Shown piece after piece: positions 11,429 to 23,699 of a DNA stretch of 64,000 bases (positions are counted from its first letter, which is position 1; every line of letters starts with the position of its first letter). The stretch covers positions 13,888,001 to 13,952,000 of the forward strand of contig OU612068.1 in NCBI GenBank assembly GCA_914767715.1, read 5' to 3'. Below the pieces are notes generated by a model. It was not told the DNA's origin. It made no database searches and saw only the letters and a list, made by a program, of their open reading frames with translations. A program made the translations under genes and the position numbers. This DNA comes from Membranipora membranacea. Lineage: Eukaryota; Bryozoa; Gymnolaemata; Cheilostomatida; Membraniporidae.

Positions 11429-14400
11429 TCACGTGACGGCTTTATTGAGAATTTCACTTTCCGACAGTTTGGTTTTGTCACTTTGCCATTTCTTACTAAT
11501 AATCATCATCAGAATAAGATAAGGCATCTGTACAAGGCTAAACCTGAACAAAGCTCTCGATGATTTACTGTCTCCATCGGAGTAAAACTTATAGCCCAAG
11601 TACACGCCCCACAGGTTACAAGGTAATGAGTAGAGTATAAACATTTCTGTAGTGCAGCCTACCGCTGGGCCTAGACAGCAGGCTAGTGTCATGATCACGG
11701 TGTGCCTGAAGGCCACCCGCTTACACATGTCAGGGTGAGTGACAGATGTCATCATATACCCAGCTCTCTGATAGTCAGCTCTTATATTCCAGCTGAGTGC
11801 TTTGAAATGTGGAAACTGCCATATGTATAACAAAGTTCCTAGCCATAATCCTCCTGCAAAAAAGAATCAGATAACCATGTATGAATTAAATGTCTTACCA
11901 TATACTGAGATGCAAACAACGATAAGTATTCATGGGAAACAACATTCCAGAAATATTCATCTTGAAGAACAATCCATTAAAACTAAACTATGTTATAACT
12001 ATAAATAGAGCAGACAACTCCAAATTCACAAATGCAATAATTTAAAAACAAGTCTAATGCTTCATAATGCAATGTTAAAATAGTTTTTTCATACTAAAAA
12101 TAATCCAACTGGAAATATTAACATCATAAACAAGACCTCTTCGAGCAAAGTAAAGATCAAGTAAAGCAAATTCACTTGATTTATTTTCCCATTTATTTGT
12201 GTTTGCGCATCATCTCACATATCCAAATGACTCGGCAAATAAAATTGATATATCTATATTAAATGATGTAGAAAATGTTGCTAATATGATTCATATTGCT
12301 CTCACCTGCACCTATACTATCAGTAGCAGCAGCCCATCCCATAAGAGGAGGCAGAGCTCCGACGACTGACCCGACCCACGTATTCAGTATGTTCATTCTC
12401 TTCATAGGTGTATATACAGATGTGTACAGTAAGTAGTTAAAGGCTCCAATGTAACAAGTCATCGGATTTATTCCGTAATATAGTAAGGAGGTACCTAATA
12501 ATCCTGAGGTCAGGGCAAACGCTGCGCCGTGTTCTCGACTGTAAATATAAAATAGATGAGAAACATTTATAATATAAATATATAATAATATAAATATATA
12601 GTGGTTTAATTACAGATTCTTTCCATGGAGTCAGTTTTATAGTAGCTACGCATTCTTCATCATGTTAAGAAAGGAAATCATCGACAGCTTTGTTCAAGCA
12701 AAGACTCTTACAAATCTTATCCTCAAGATGACAATGACTGCTGACCCACCCATCCCAAAATAACAACTAAGTGACGGTAGTGTGAGCATCAAGACAGTAG
12801 TTTGATGGCTCAGACTGCAGACTGATGGCTGAGACAGTAGTCAGTTGACTCAGACATTGGTCTGATGTCTCTGATAGTACACTGACACTGGGCTAACCTG
12901 ATAAGACCCCTGACAAGCACTCTGTTCCTCGTTCTGAACATTTGAGTATCATATTTTACTTCTATAACTTGATTTGTGGCGTTTGCAGCGGCAGACTGTA
13001 GAAACGTCCCCACAGTGAGGCAAGCTAATGTACTGAGATCAAAAACACCGGGGGCCATCGCATATCCTCCCATAGCTGTCAGCACCACCAACACTGCAAT
13101 GGACAAAGAAGATAACATTGTGTGTGTATGTGTTTCTACCAATGAGGACAAGAAGCCCCTTGTGCGAACACAGGTTGCTATCGCTAACCTCAAAATCAAA
13201 TATTGAAAACCTCACAAATCCCTCTACAAAGGCTGTGGTTAATACAGATTACAGACATTAAAAATGTGAATTAAAAAGCATGCTCATATTTGTCAACATG
13301 AAGTACTCTTAATGCCTATATTGGGGAGCTAAAGGATAGTTCTTGATAACAATGATCAAGCAAAATTCACATCAGATTTAACTAAGCCGGATGACAAAAT
13401 CTAAAGTCAAGCAAACATCTCATGACATAAACATATAAATACTTCATAATGTTTTGTGAATGTGTGTATATTCACAAGTTTATGGATAAAACAAAGTCTA
13501 GGTTGACCACTTACTAGTAAGTCTGGACTTTGATAGGCCCGCGTATATACTTGGTAGTTGACTCAGAGGAGGAAAGGGTTGAGTCTCAGCTACAGTAAGG
13601 TACAGATAATCCTCCACTGACACAGCGTTGGTGACTGCTTTCTTTATTTGTGGTTTATCTACTCTCTCAATCTGTTCTTTGTTAGGTTTCCTATCTCTCA
13701 GTATCCTGTTATATTCAAACATAGCACCTGCAATAGTACCATATAAATTAATGACATTCTCTAAAAGCTTTTACTGATAAATAGAATGGTAGGTTCAAAC
13801 TTGGATCTCAACGTTCCATGTGCTCTGGGAGTGGTAACCAACATTGGTTCTTTTTAATATGTTTTTTGTGTGTTTGAATCTGAGATTCCTTGCTCGTATG
13901 AGTGGGTAGTATCAGCGCACAGAGTGGTGATTTCACATGTTCACATCTGATTTTGAAATTCCCATAATACAGATTGTTGACTTTACTAGAGAGAATCCTA
14001 TCTATAGATGATGAGGAAATAAGATAATTCACGTCGATACCACATACAATGGTATATATGATATATCAGCGATAGTATCCAGTAGAAATATGACTATACA
14101 CAGTACAGGCTGTCATAATTCTGATTATATTACTCATGGCTGTGTGGAGTGGAGTGATAGTTCTGTACTTTAAAGTCGAGAGAAATTTATATTTTATTCA
14201 AATTTAGATTGCAAAACAGACCGCATTGTTACAGGGGAGTGCTTATCAGTCTGTTACTGATGAATCGTAACAGGAAAAATTCAACAAGCTAGATTTTAAT
14301 CACAACAGAAGTTTCATTTTCTATGATATGAACACCCCATTATACTAATGCCAGCTTTTTGTTTGGCTAGCTAATTTGGGGTGACATAATATCGGCTAAC

Positions 14401-15604
14401 ACAAAATTTTAGCTAGCAAAGCTGAGAGTTTATTTTAAGTGATTGGGTGGAGTTAACATTAGCTAGCCATAAATTTCACCATTTCAAGCATGGGCGACAT
14501 AGTGAGTTCTTCCTCCTACAATTTTTTTATTAATCTAGGGTACGAATACTTTTATATTAATCTAGAGTGCTTGAAGCAGCGAAATTTACGTTCACACCCG
14601 TAGACGAACTTTACTCTAATATACTGAAAGTAAAGAGCCTCCGTATGATTGCCACCGAAGATGAACCACTACTCCGTCTTAACCAGCTGCCGTCAGGCAG
14701 ATATCAATCAGTCAAGTTCCGTGTGCAGATCCGTGCCAAATGTTTTAGAGCAGAATGTATCAAATACCTAAATAGTGTCTTCAAAAAGTAATAGTATAGT
14801 TTATGGTCTTATCATTTTATTTATTTTTACAGAATCAAACAGTTTTAATAATTTTTACAGAGCACCCTACAGAGACAGTTTTATTTCTCAGAGATTGAGA
14901 CCAAATATAAACATACATACATACATTTATGAATAGCATTAACTCTGCCTCCTCACCTTCACCTCCCACCTTATCTAGTTGAAATTGATGCTAGCTTACA
15001 TTAAGCCATCCCCAAATAACTCCTTACAATAACTCTTCTAAGGTAAACAAATATACAAGATCTAGCCTTACCTGCGTGTTTGACAAATACTGTGACGCCA
15101 TCTTTAGGAATATCCGGTTGACTCTCTAGTAGTTTCTCGATACGTTTGAGAGATTTCACCCGCCTCTCCACCTCTGGTCTATAATTAGGTTGTGCCGCAT
15201 AACCCTAAAATCATATAGGCTACGATCATGTCAACTACAGGAATGAAAACAAGACCGTAAAGCTTTTTTAAAAGGTAAACAAAGCCCATTTGTTGTCCAT
15301 TACTATCTGTTTCTGGATAACAAGATAATATATAAATGTATAGCATCTTGCCCCTAGACACTGTCTTTCTGTATCTTATCCATGATGGTATTTTACAGGG
15401 GCCTTTGAACAGTCAGAATAACAAATTAGCCATTGGATACATATCGTCACTGATGGACGACAAATTTTGGAGAAATAGAAAGTGTGAAAATCTTAAACAT
15501 ACCTCTACATGGTCAAGGGGTGAGAGAAGACAGGCAGTGAGAAGAGGTGATCTCCTCAGTCCATGTCGGTAACACACTCTAGCTGTAATGTTCATTGATA
15601 GCAT
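11429..15604 (-). CDS. COX10: Protoheme IX farnesyltransferase (heme O synthase), mitochondrial
   Basis: Six exons: 15503-15604, 15072-15204, 13515-13727, 12898-13093, 12306-12538, 11429-11853. Phases agree and the total is 1302 bases, 433 residues (human COX10 is 443). COX10 transfers a farnesyl group to heme B to make heme O for cytochrome c oxidase assembly in the inner mitochondrial membrane. It is a UbiA-family prenyltransferase. Exon 1 gives a basic, hydroxylated mitochondrial presequence. Recognisable blocks include GLSKSRLT; the first Asp-rich site region [33 protein letters not shown]; and [22 protein letters not shown], followed by hydrophobic helices. The ATG at 15604 is the first in frame and begins the presequence. 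The gene is head to head with MEX3 across 1.3 kb. Intron 2 contains an antisense ORF and a dispersed repeat. Confidence 0.97.
14425..14530 (+). repeat. Dispersed repeat in COX10 intron 2 (copy A)
   Basis: About 100 bases containing TTAGCTAGCCATAAATTTCA and TTCAAGCATGGGCGACAT match 47891-47995 (GTTAGCTAGCCATAAACTTC, GTCAAGCACGAGC) in the same orientation, at roughly 70% by eye. The core GCTAGC palindrome is shared. Further GCTAGC-containing stretches lie just upstream (14368-14420). Likely two old copies of one short interspersed element. Confidence 0.6.
14566..14791 (+). CDS. Unassigned exon-like ORF antisense within COX10 intron 2
   Basis: A good acceptor (TTATATTAATCTAG) precedes an open frame of 74 codons ending in TAA at 14789-14791, with no in-frame ATG at its start. 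The translation is compositionally normal: mixed charged residues, [20 protein letters not shown] in the middle, and a basic end NSVFKK. It looks like a terminal exon. No upstream exons were found on the plus strand and no family is recognised. It may be a fragment of a retrocopied or captured gene, or a chance frame. Confidence 0.3.
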
Positions 15605-16920
15605 TGCTGCACTGAGGTATTCACACCATCATAGTATTCAATCTAGTGCAAAGAAAAAACGGAGCATATAAGAAACGCGTCATGGGAACATACATCATCT
15701 TGAAAATACTTTAGAGTACTTCATTTCAAATAGACAATGAAGTAGTCTCGAATAAAAAATCATGCTTCGGAAAGAGTGAAAAGTAAAGACAGAGCAAATA
15801 ACAAGGGACATATGTGAGTGTAGAGATAATCATTGACGCAGCCATCTCCAACCTCGACACGGGCTGGTGAATACACTGTGTCTGTTCCATGGGTCTAACT
15901 TTCGTATTTGCAATCAGCGAGAAACAAGGAGACATACGATTTCATCTTCATCGTGAACATTCTTAGTACACAATACACTTGTCTATCTTGAGTCGTTCAA
16001 CCATCAGGCACTAGCTAGATAGTTGACTAAAACAGCACTCAACCTTATATTCAAAATCCATATATATCCTTGCCTGCACTACCACATTCTAAGATTATAA
16101 ATATGTTCCTGTGAGGCGTTTTTATAAAACCTGGCTGTTTCATGTCCAGACCATTGATTGTGGTATGATGATTTTTTATTCACTGACACTTGATGATTGA
16201 TTTATTATAGTCATAGTGATATATGTGCATGTAGTCATAATAGCGACAGCAACTTGCTGCCAATGATTGTCTACTATTTTCTTGACATAAATTGTATTCA
16301 ATCTGAATTACCAGAGACGGTCACTAACCATGAAATGAAGAGAGGTTGTAAGATATTTGAGCTTTGAAAATCTATGGATGGGGGAAACTTTTGTCTCAAG
16401 AATAAAAATTCCTGCAGCTTTGTATAGGAAATTTTAATTTAGTGTAGTAGTTCAGATATACTTGTCTTTCGAGAAAACTATCATACTTGAAGCATGCCTT
16501 TCTGGAGTTGTTCTCTTAGTATGGAGAATATTCAAGGTGCTGACAACTCTTGAGGATTATGTACCGGTTAGTGTTGGAAGCCGCTCCAAAAAAAAAGAGG
16601 CTGGTCAGTGTATAAATGACAATGATCGAGTCGATCAAAAATTCAGACTGGCCAATAATATAGCACTTGTAAAGTGGAGCTCCCCTATCAACTAAATATT
16701 TAATTGCAATAACAGAGAGACCCTCCCACCAAAGCCGTTTGGCCAATAATAAACAATTCCAATTGAAAGCGCGAATCCCATTCGAGACCAATATAGCCTT
16801 GAAATGTTTGTAGGTCAGTTTCATTGAAGAAAACGTGGTTGCCTAAGAGAGTTCATCCCTCAATGAGAAAAGTGAAACAAGGGAAAAAAAGTTGAGATAG
16901 ACAGATACACAAATTTATTC
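15605..16920. promoter_or_regulatory. Divergent intergenic region between COX10 and MEX3
   Basis: The 1.3 kb between the two initiator ATGs must include both 5' untranslated regions and probably both promoters. I see no TATA box placed convincingly and no CpG-rich core. A 77-codon plus-strand frame at 16462-16695 has no supporting feature and is left uncalled. That the interval is shared by the two genes is inferred from gene orientation only. Confidence 0.4.
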
Positions 16921-19735
16921 ATGGTTCAATCTGTGATGTCGGCAAGTATGCAAACGAGAGGCACAATGAATGGAGGACCAGCTGCTCATCTAGATGACCA
17001 AAGAGCATACCAATTGGCTTTGGAATTGTCAATGTTGGGACTTGGTAACAACAACAGTGGAAATAACAGCAGCAATGTTGGTAACCAATATCATCAACAA
17101 CCCTGCATGTCATCTCATCAGAACTATGATGGATACAGAGATGAGCATGGTGATCAGCAGCATCATGAGTCTTACTACCAGTCGGATAACCATTACAACA
17201 CACATAACATGGGAAACCCACTCATAGAACCGCCATATGATGACCCTATGTTTGGAACTGCTGCTGGACGTAAAAGTGCTAACATGACTGAGACAGTACC
17301 AGTCCCAAGCTCTGAGCATGTTGCTGAGATTGTCGGTCGACAAGGTAAGAACCCCTGTGATGGAGTTAGGAATTTATTACATCAATTGAAGCCTAACGTA
17401 ACTCACACTGAATTTGAATAGACATGACTTGCTGGGCTAGGCTTGGGTTTCTGTGATTATTTAGCTGATTTCCATATGTATCTATTCTATGTCATAGTGA
17501 ATTGGTAGTAGAAAATTCAAAAAAGTGCTTTTCTGATTAATTTACAGAAAACACTTATTTTAAAATTTGTAATCATGCATAGTTGCTATATGATAATCAT
17601 AAAGACGCTGTTGTAAATTAGAAAATTTTTCAAATTTTAATGAACAGTCAACATGACACTGGCCTTCTGGTTAGGCTTAGCCTATTGGGAGGTAAATGGC
17701 CCTGTTTGAGAAAGTTTTTTAAGTGATAGCTTTGTTTGTATTAGTTTTCAAACTGAGAGTGTCCAAATCCCATTTGATGTGGTTCTTCTATGCAACTTCA
17801 TTGAAGATTTCCATGGGTTTCATTGTGAAATAATCACAGTACCCTGGTTTATTTTAGTAGGTAGGGTAGTAACATTGATGTTTAAATTCATTTAAATCAC
17901 AAATGATTTTAACATAAACATATACAGGTTACCCAGAAATTGTTATAACGTCCCAATTTTAGTTTTCAATCTAAAGTCTGGTTGCGTCACTAGGTTAACA
18001 ACTCCGACACTACTATTTGGGAAAACATTTTCTCGGTGTTTGATTTCATTATTTGAATGTGGGCAGTATGGCAACAACACCGATGTAGGTTACCAACTGT
18101 AGGGATGGGCCTGAGATAGTGACAAATAAATTATGACAGATAAAATCTTACAAAGTTTGCATATTGTTTTTACATTGATAGTGGATTTTGACATCCACTC
18201 TGCGACATTGCAAAGAGCAGAAAGTACCTGCTATTTCTTTTGGCAATGCATGCATCTCATTACTCATTGAGTAAATACATGCTACTGCTAATGCGATGGC
18301 CCCATGAAAAACACATTCCTATGTATCTGAAATAATAGTGTTTGTCAGAATGTAGACTGTAATTTTTATCGGTTATTTTCATCCAAGCTGTCATAAGCTG
18401 TGGTTCTTTTCTATGTCTATTTGATACAGCACTAACCGCAGACTTGATAATGATGTATTATCCTCTTATCGTTTTCTAGGCTGCAAGATCAAAGCTCTGA
18501 GGGCAAAAACCAACACATACATTAAGACACCAGTGAGAGGAGCTGAACCTGTCTTTGTCGTAACTGGACGCCAGGAAGATGTAGGTCAGGCCAAACAGGA
18601 GATTCTCTCAGCTGCAGATCACTTTAGTCAGATACGAGCGTCTCGTAGGAACGGTAGCGCAGGTTCTCAAGCGAGTAACAGCAGCGGAACAGCCAGCCCA
18701 ACCTCTACACCAGGCCATGTCACTCTACAGGTGAGAGTACCCTACAAGGTTGTCGGTCTGGTAGTCGGTCCAAAAGGTGCCACCATTAAACGTATCCAGC
18801 AGATGACCTCTACATACATAGTCACACCAGGTCGCGACAAGGAGCCAGTGTTTGAAGTTACAGGCTTGCCAGATAGCGTTGAGAAAGCTAAAGAAGAAAT
18901 CGAAAAACATATCGCATCACGCACCGGAACTGACAACAACAGCGACCTGCAGATCGATGACTTCAACATCAATGGCATCGATTCCGGCTTCCATGACCAA
19001 AGCAGTGATTCTACCACCAACCATTACAACGGCACCAATAACTATAGTAACAATATCGTAAACCAGCATGACAATCTACCCCCACTATCATCTCTGAATG
19101 GAATGTCCCACCATCACAACCATCATTACAAACCATCGCAGCTGAATCAGCCAAGCTCATCGTCTCATCTCAATACCAACATGAAAATCTCTGAATTTGC
19201 CTTGCCCCCACAATATACCAACTACGCCCCTGGAGGATTCAACCGCAACCCTGAATATGAAGTTGATGAAGGTATTGGCACCAGTGGGGGTAGCATCTTT
19301 GATCCTTCTGCCATATGGAGTGATGCCTCGTATGGTGTACAGAGATCTCATAGTATCAGCGTCACCAGCTCACGCATCCTGCCCCCAGGAGAAGATGGAC
19401 CACATCCTCGCACCAGGCGTACCAACAGCGACCCACTTGCAGCCGCCTTCCAGAGAATCGACGCTGCTTTCAGCTCTTCTTCTCCCACCAGCAGTCAGGG
19501 TAGTATGTCACCTGTAACTGGCAGACGCAATGCTTCACCGCCCCGCCCAAAGCAACAAACACCCCGAGACTGCCTGTTGTGTGGTGGTGATGTTAATGCT
19601 GCTCTGGTGCCTTGTGGACACAACTCATTCTGTATGGGCTGTGCTAACGAGATATGTAGACGTGAGGCTGAGCGCAGACTCTGTCCCATCTGCCATGAAG
19701 TGCCCAGTCAGGCCATTCTCATACGTAACTGTTAA
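16921..19735 (+). CDS. MEX3: MEX3 RNA-binding protein, two KH domains and C-terminal RING
   Basis: Two exons, 16921-17344 and 18480-19735, spliced in phase 1 inside the first KH domain at the Gly of GRQG. Total 559 residues. MEX3 proteins bind mRNA in cytoplasm and P-granule-like bodies and control translation, decay and cell fate; the RING can act as a ubiquitin ligase. Seen here: a Gln/Asn/His-rich N-terminus; KH1 at ~121-195 starting [17 protein letters not shown] and running to [14 protein letters not shown]2 at ~221-290 with [13 protein letters not shown]; a long Ser/Asn-rich linker with RTRRTNSDP; then a RING at ~505-555 with [14 protein letters not shown] and CPIC, ending IRNC. All metal-ligand positions appear present. 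Intron retention would give a 166-residue product truncated inside KH1. One gene like this is usual in invertebrates; vertebrates have four. Confidence 0.97.
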
Positions 19736-22374
19736 CTGATACTACGCGTTGTCTACACTACTACGTCCAGCCCTGCAAGAGCTGAGTGATATTATAACTG
19801 CAATGTACAAGTCAAGTCATCTCCAGGATGTTCACTGACTGAGTAGTAATCCCTTCCTAAACTAAGTATTGAAAAAGTATTACTCAAGAACCTTGCAGCC
19901 ATCATGTACAGGTACAGCAAATTTAAATTGTATATAATAATATAAGCAATGAACAAAGTGAATTACTATATTATTTTGTTAATTTTTGAATCATCGTCAA
20001 AAAGTCAAATCAGTCGCCTGTTTGACCAAGAATTACTTCTTAGCTCAATGCACCCATTTTTGTAAAAAATTGTTAAAACACTATTTTTTACGTTTAATTT
20101 TTGTACCTGAACAATTTGACAATTACAAGATAATACTTATCCATACATTCTTATGGTGTTTATTTTCTATCATATGCCTACTTTTTGTGTGCTATATTAC
20201 AACTATCTAAATGAAAAGAGATGAGAATTTTTGTATATATTCCTATATTCTTCCATATATCCAGTGAAAAATCTAGTTTTGTTACTAAGTCACCTTGAGC
20301 CTTCAAGACTGACTCTATGCTATAGGATTGATATTCTTCAGTAATTATACTTTTTTTGATTGTGTGTTTTGATATGCAGTTGTTTTGGTAGTTTTAGTAG
20401 TGAGACGAAAAGTTTATAATTTATTTGTACCGGATAAAAAGAAATGAAATATTTTAATCATCCCCAACCCTAGACAGAATGATAGCAGAGAATTTTATGA
20501 GTTTTATATTTTCCTTATTATTTAAACACAGCTGAGTTGCCTGCAAGATCTACTGTGGAATAACCATATGCAATGTTTGAAGATTCTATTATAATTATTT
20601 ATTTTGTAACAACTGGTGTTGACAATAGGAATTTCGAATATTTTATTTTGTGGTATGAAAAAAATAAATTTTGTTGTCTCTTATACACAGAATCGATTCA
20701 GTCTCAAGGGAGCTTTGGCATACAAGTCGAGTTGAAGTATTGGTCAGATATTCCTATTTCAGCGTGTGCAGTCTCTGTGAAGACATGTGTAAACACACTG
20801 AGTGGAAGTGTATCTTTGTCACGTAACTTGGAAGTCTGCCACGGAGGTGTATCTTTATGCTAAATTTATCAAAGGACAATCACCCAAGACCATCTGCTTG
20901 TAATCCATTAAAGCTCGCTGCTCATATGAAACTCATTGGGATTCGTTGTAAACAACCCTAGCTAGCTAATATGCAAGGAAAATACTGCGAACAAAGAAGA
21001 TAGATAAACGGGCACTAAATCAGAGATATCTCGATACATGACAAAGATTGAATTTAATATCTGAAAACCCAATCAATTTAACCGCCAACGCCACAAAGAG
21101 AAACCAAAGCATACAATGAGCTCTTAGTGTGGCCTTGATTTGAATGCTACACACTGAGTTCTGACATTGTTCTTTGTCTTGGCTGATTTTTACATAGACA
21201 AAAGATCAACGGGACTATGAAAGCCATTTCAAATACAAATTTGTCGGAAGTGATTACTATGGGTGAATGGTGAAAAATGAGGTTGTTTACTGAATGTCTT
21301 ATCGCTGTACACTGTACACAGACTAGCCGAATTAGACTTTGAGGTATCTACTGAAAGGCCAACTATCCCTCAATGAAAAGATGATGGTGGTTAACCGCTA
21401 TTCAACCAAATACTTGATTGTGGTTTTTGTCAGTTTTCTTAACCTGGTAAGACAAAGAACTGGTTTGCACTTGAGTTCATTGAGCCACGGGTTTTATTTG
21501 CTGATTGAAGGGTCTTGTCATTCAGGGACAAAAATTGGTTTGCGGTAATTAGCAAAGAAGTTTGAGCTGTTGTTAATACGATTCTAAGATAAATATTTTA
21601 GAACAAAGTCAGAAAAAATGTTACTCTATGTGAAATTTTTGAGATTACGGAATTTTTTATAAGCTCAAACTTACAAGAGCTATGTAACATGTGAAATTAT
21701 GTGAGATGGGGCTCTAACATAACTGTACTAAACATTATATGGCAGCTGAAATACATGCTATCAAAAGATTGTGATGCATAACGTGATAAAATAAATCCAA
21801 TTTTCTAAAACAGCAGACAAGCAACACCTGGCTGAACCTAAGAGTTACGTAAGAAACATGCTTGCTCTGGCTGTTGTACTGGTAACAGAAAGCTAAACAA
21901 GGCCGCGGAAATAATTATTTCTACACTATAAAGAGATGGCTTGATTATTGTTCTTTCTGCTGCTGCTGTTGTATGGCGGGGGTCGAGACGATATGCCGTG
22001 GTAGCACACTTATGATAATTATGGAAGCTTTCTATTATGTAAGAATATATGTCCTTACTGGGTTAAATACTCGGCAGAGTCTTTGTCAGTCTGCCAAGGC
22101 TGTCTCACAAAGCAATAGATTATTAGATGGTATTAGAGCAATTACTATAGGCTGACAATGACCTCTATTCTATATGCTGGCTATCAAATCTGAAATGGCA
22201 TACTATTTATTATTAGAAGCTTTTATTAATAACTCCACTGCCATCTAGCTATTAGCCTTCGTTGCCCAGTTTGATTAAAATATGGTATTAAAATCGACTG
22301 CTAAAAGCTTGGCTCTTGTAGAGAAGCGGGCTATTTGAATGTTCAAATTTGACTTTCATAAATAACCAATAAGT

Positions 22375-22737
22375 TTAGCAGCTTGTCTTGACTCCTGCAA
22401 CGAGAACATTTTTGGCATGCCAGATCGATGGACTGCAATCATGGGGAGATGATGTCACAATAATTGGTACTTTGTAGTTTTTTTGGGCTGGACTGGATGA
22501 TGGTGCAAACTGCAAGTGCCCTGCAGGTGCTTGCTCAGCATGGAACAGTAGTTGTCTGAATCGGCGTAACGTCATGTCACAAGGATGTCTAAATCTTGAA
22601 TCAAGTAGTGGTGTAGTGACAAGTATCCACAGAAGTACCTGCTGGGGAATGGCATTCTGGTCTAAGAGAATGTATGTAGCTATGTATAGGGTGTATACAA
22701 AATTTATAGCCAGCCTTTTACCTAATCTCTTATGCAA
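22375..22737 (-). CDS. Uncharacterised 120-codon ORF in the MEX3-COG1 interval
   Basis: ATG at 22737, stop at 22375. The translation starts MHKRLGKRLAINFVYTLY, has one hydrophobic stretch near residues 11-30, and is otherwise low in recognisable pattern. No splice signals bound it, no paralogue is seen in the window and no family is recognised. A frame of this size could arise by chance in 7.9 kb read on two strands. Listed only because it is the longest in the interval. Confidence 0.12.
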   Translation of the reverse strand: MHKRLGKRLAINFVYTLYIATYILLDQNAIPQQVLLWILVTTPLLDSRFRHPCDMTLRRFRQLLFHAEQAPAGHLQFAPSSSPAQKNYKVPIIVTSSPHDCSPSIWHAKNVLVAGVKTSC

Positions 22738-23679
22738 TCAACAATCCCCAGGCCAGACAAAGAAATAATAATTTGATGGACGCTTTAAAAGCTGGCAAAG
22801 TAAGCGTTTGCTCAGTTTATTTGTGAAGACATTCACAATCTGTTGTCTTGGTTGTGTGCAGCACTTATATAATAGACAAAATAATTTGAAAGCGACTTGC
22901 ATGTGACGCATTTTCTTCTGTTTAAAAGTGATGAAAAAGAGCGGGCAAATGTACAAGTGCCTCGTTGTCCAAGTGTAGCATTTTCTCTTTGTTGTCAGCT
23001 TGTATTTGCAGACAAACAACTGAGGCTTTCAACACTCGTCCAGTCTTACAGTATTCATGAATAATGAGCACAATTAATTTCTACAAAGGAAGAAAAACAC
23101 AAATCATCTCTTGAATAAATTTGCCAGTAGTAAAAATATTGACAGGGTGAGGACAGCACGATAATTGTGGTTTTCTGTTCGTCCATTCTCACTTTTCTTT
23201 ATGGAATATTAACCCAACAATACACTCAATTATAAATCATAAACCCTCCTTCTCGGATTCCAGCCATTAAGGCTAAACCCTATTACACCTTCCAAAGAGC
23301 TAAAATGTCCTTAGGCGATGTTGAAATAAATATTTTAATAATTGCCCTCCACTTTATTATTTCTCCATCTCCATAAATGTCTGTGGTGGGGCCTCTGCAC
23401 TTACAAGCCATAAATCACTCTCTGCTGTGTGATAAAGGTCTAACTTTTAACCTGAGAGCTGTTTTCTGGCACAATGAGTGAGAATATATGTATGCATTTG
23501 TGGTCACTTTGATATAATTAGGGCTGTCAGTTTCTTTCGTTTGTACAGACATTTCCTTCAGACAGGTATGTAGCAGAGGCTGGATAGGCTCTGCTGCTTA
23601 TTTGTGAGGATAGAACAACAACTCCTGGAGTCATGGACAGGTCAGCTTTAAGATCAGATTTCTATAACGGGAGATTAAA

Positions 23680-23699
23680 TGACCTTGGCATGATGCCAA
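23680..23699. promoter_or_regulatory. Overlapping nuclear-receptor half-site and NFI palindrome
   Basis: TGACCTTGG (23680-23688) is the complement of CCAAGGTCA, the extended half-site used by ERR/SF-1/FTZ-F1 type receptors. It overlaps TTGGC-N5-GCCAA (23685-23699), a perfect NFI dimer site. Function is inferred from motif match alone. Confidence 0.35.

Noticed and set aside
16462-16695. 77-codon ORF upstream of MEX3
   Set aside because: No recognisable domain; the last half is a lysine run and low-complexity charged sequence.
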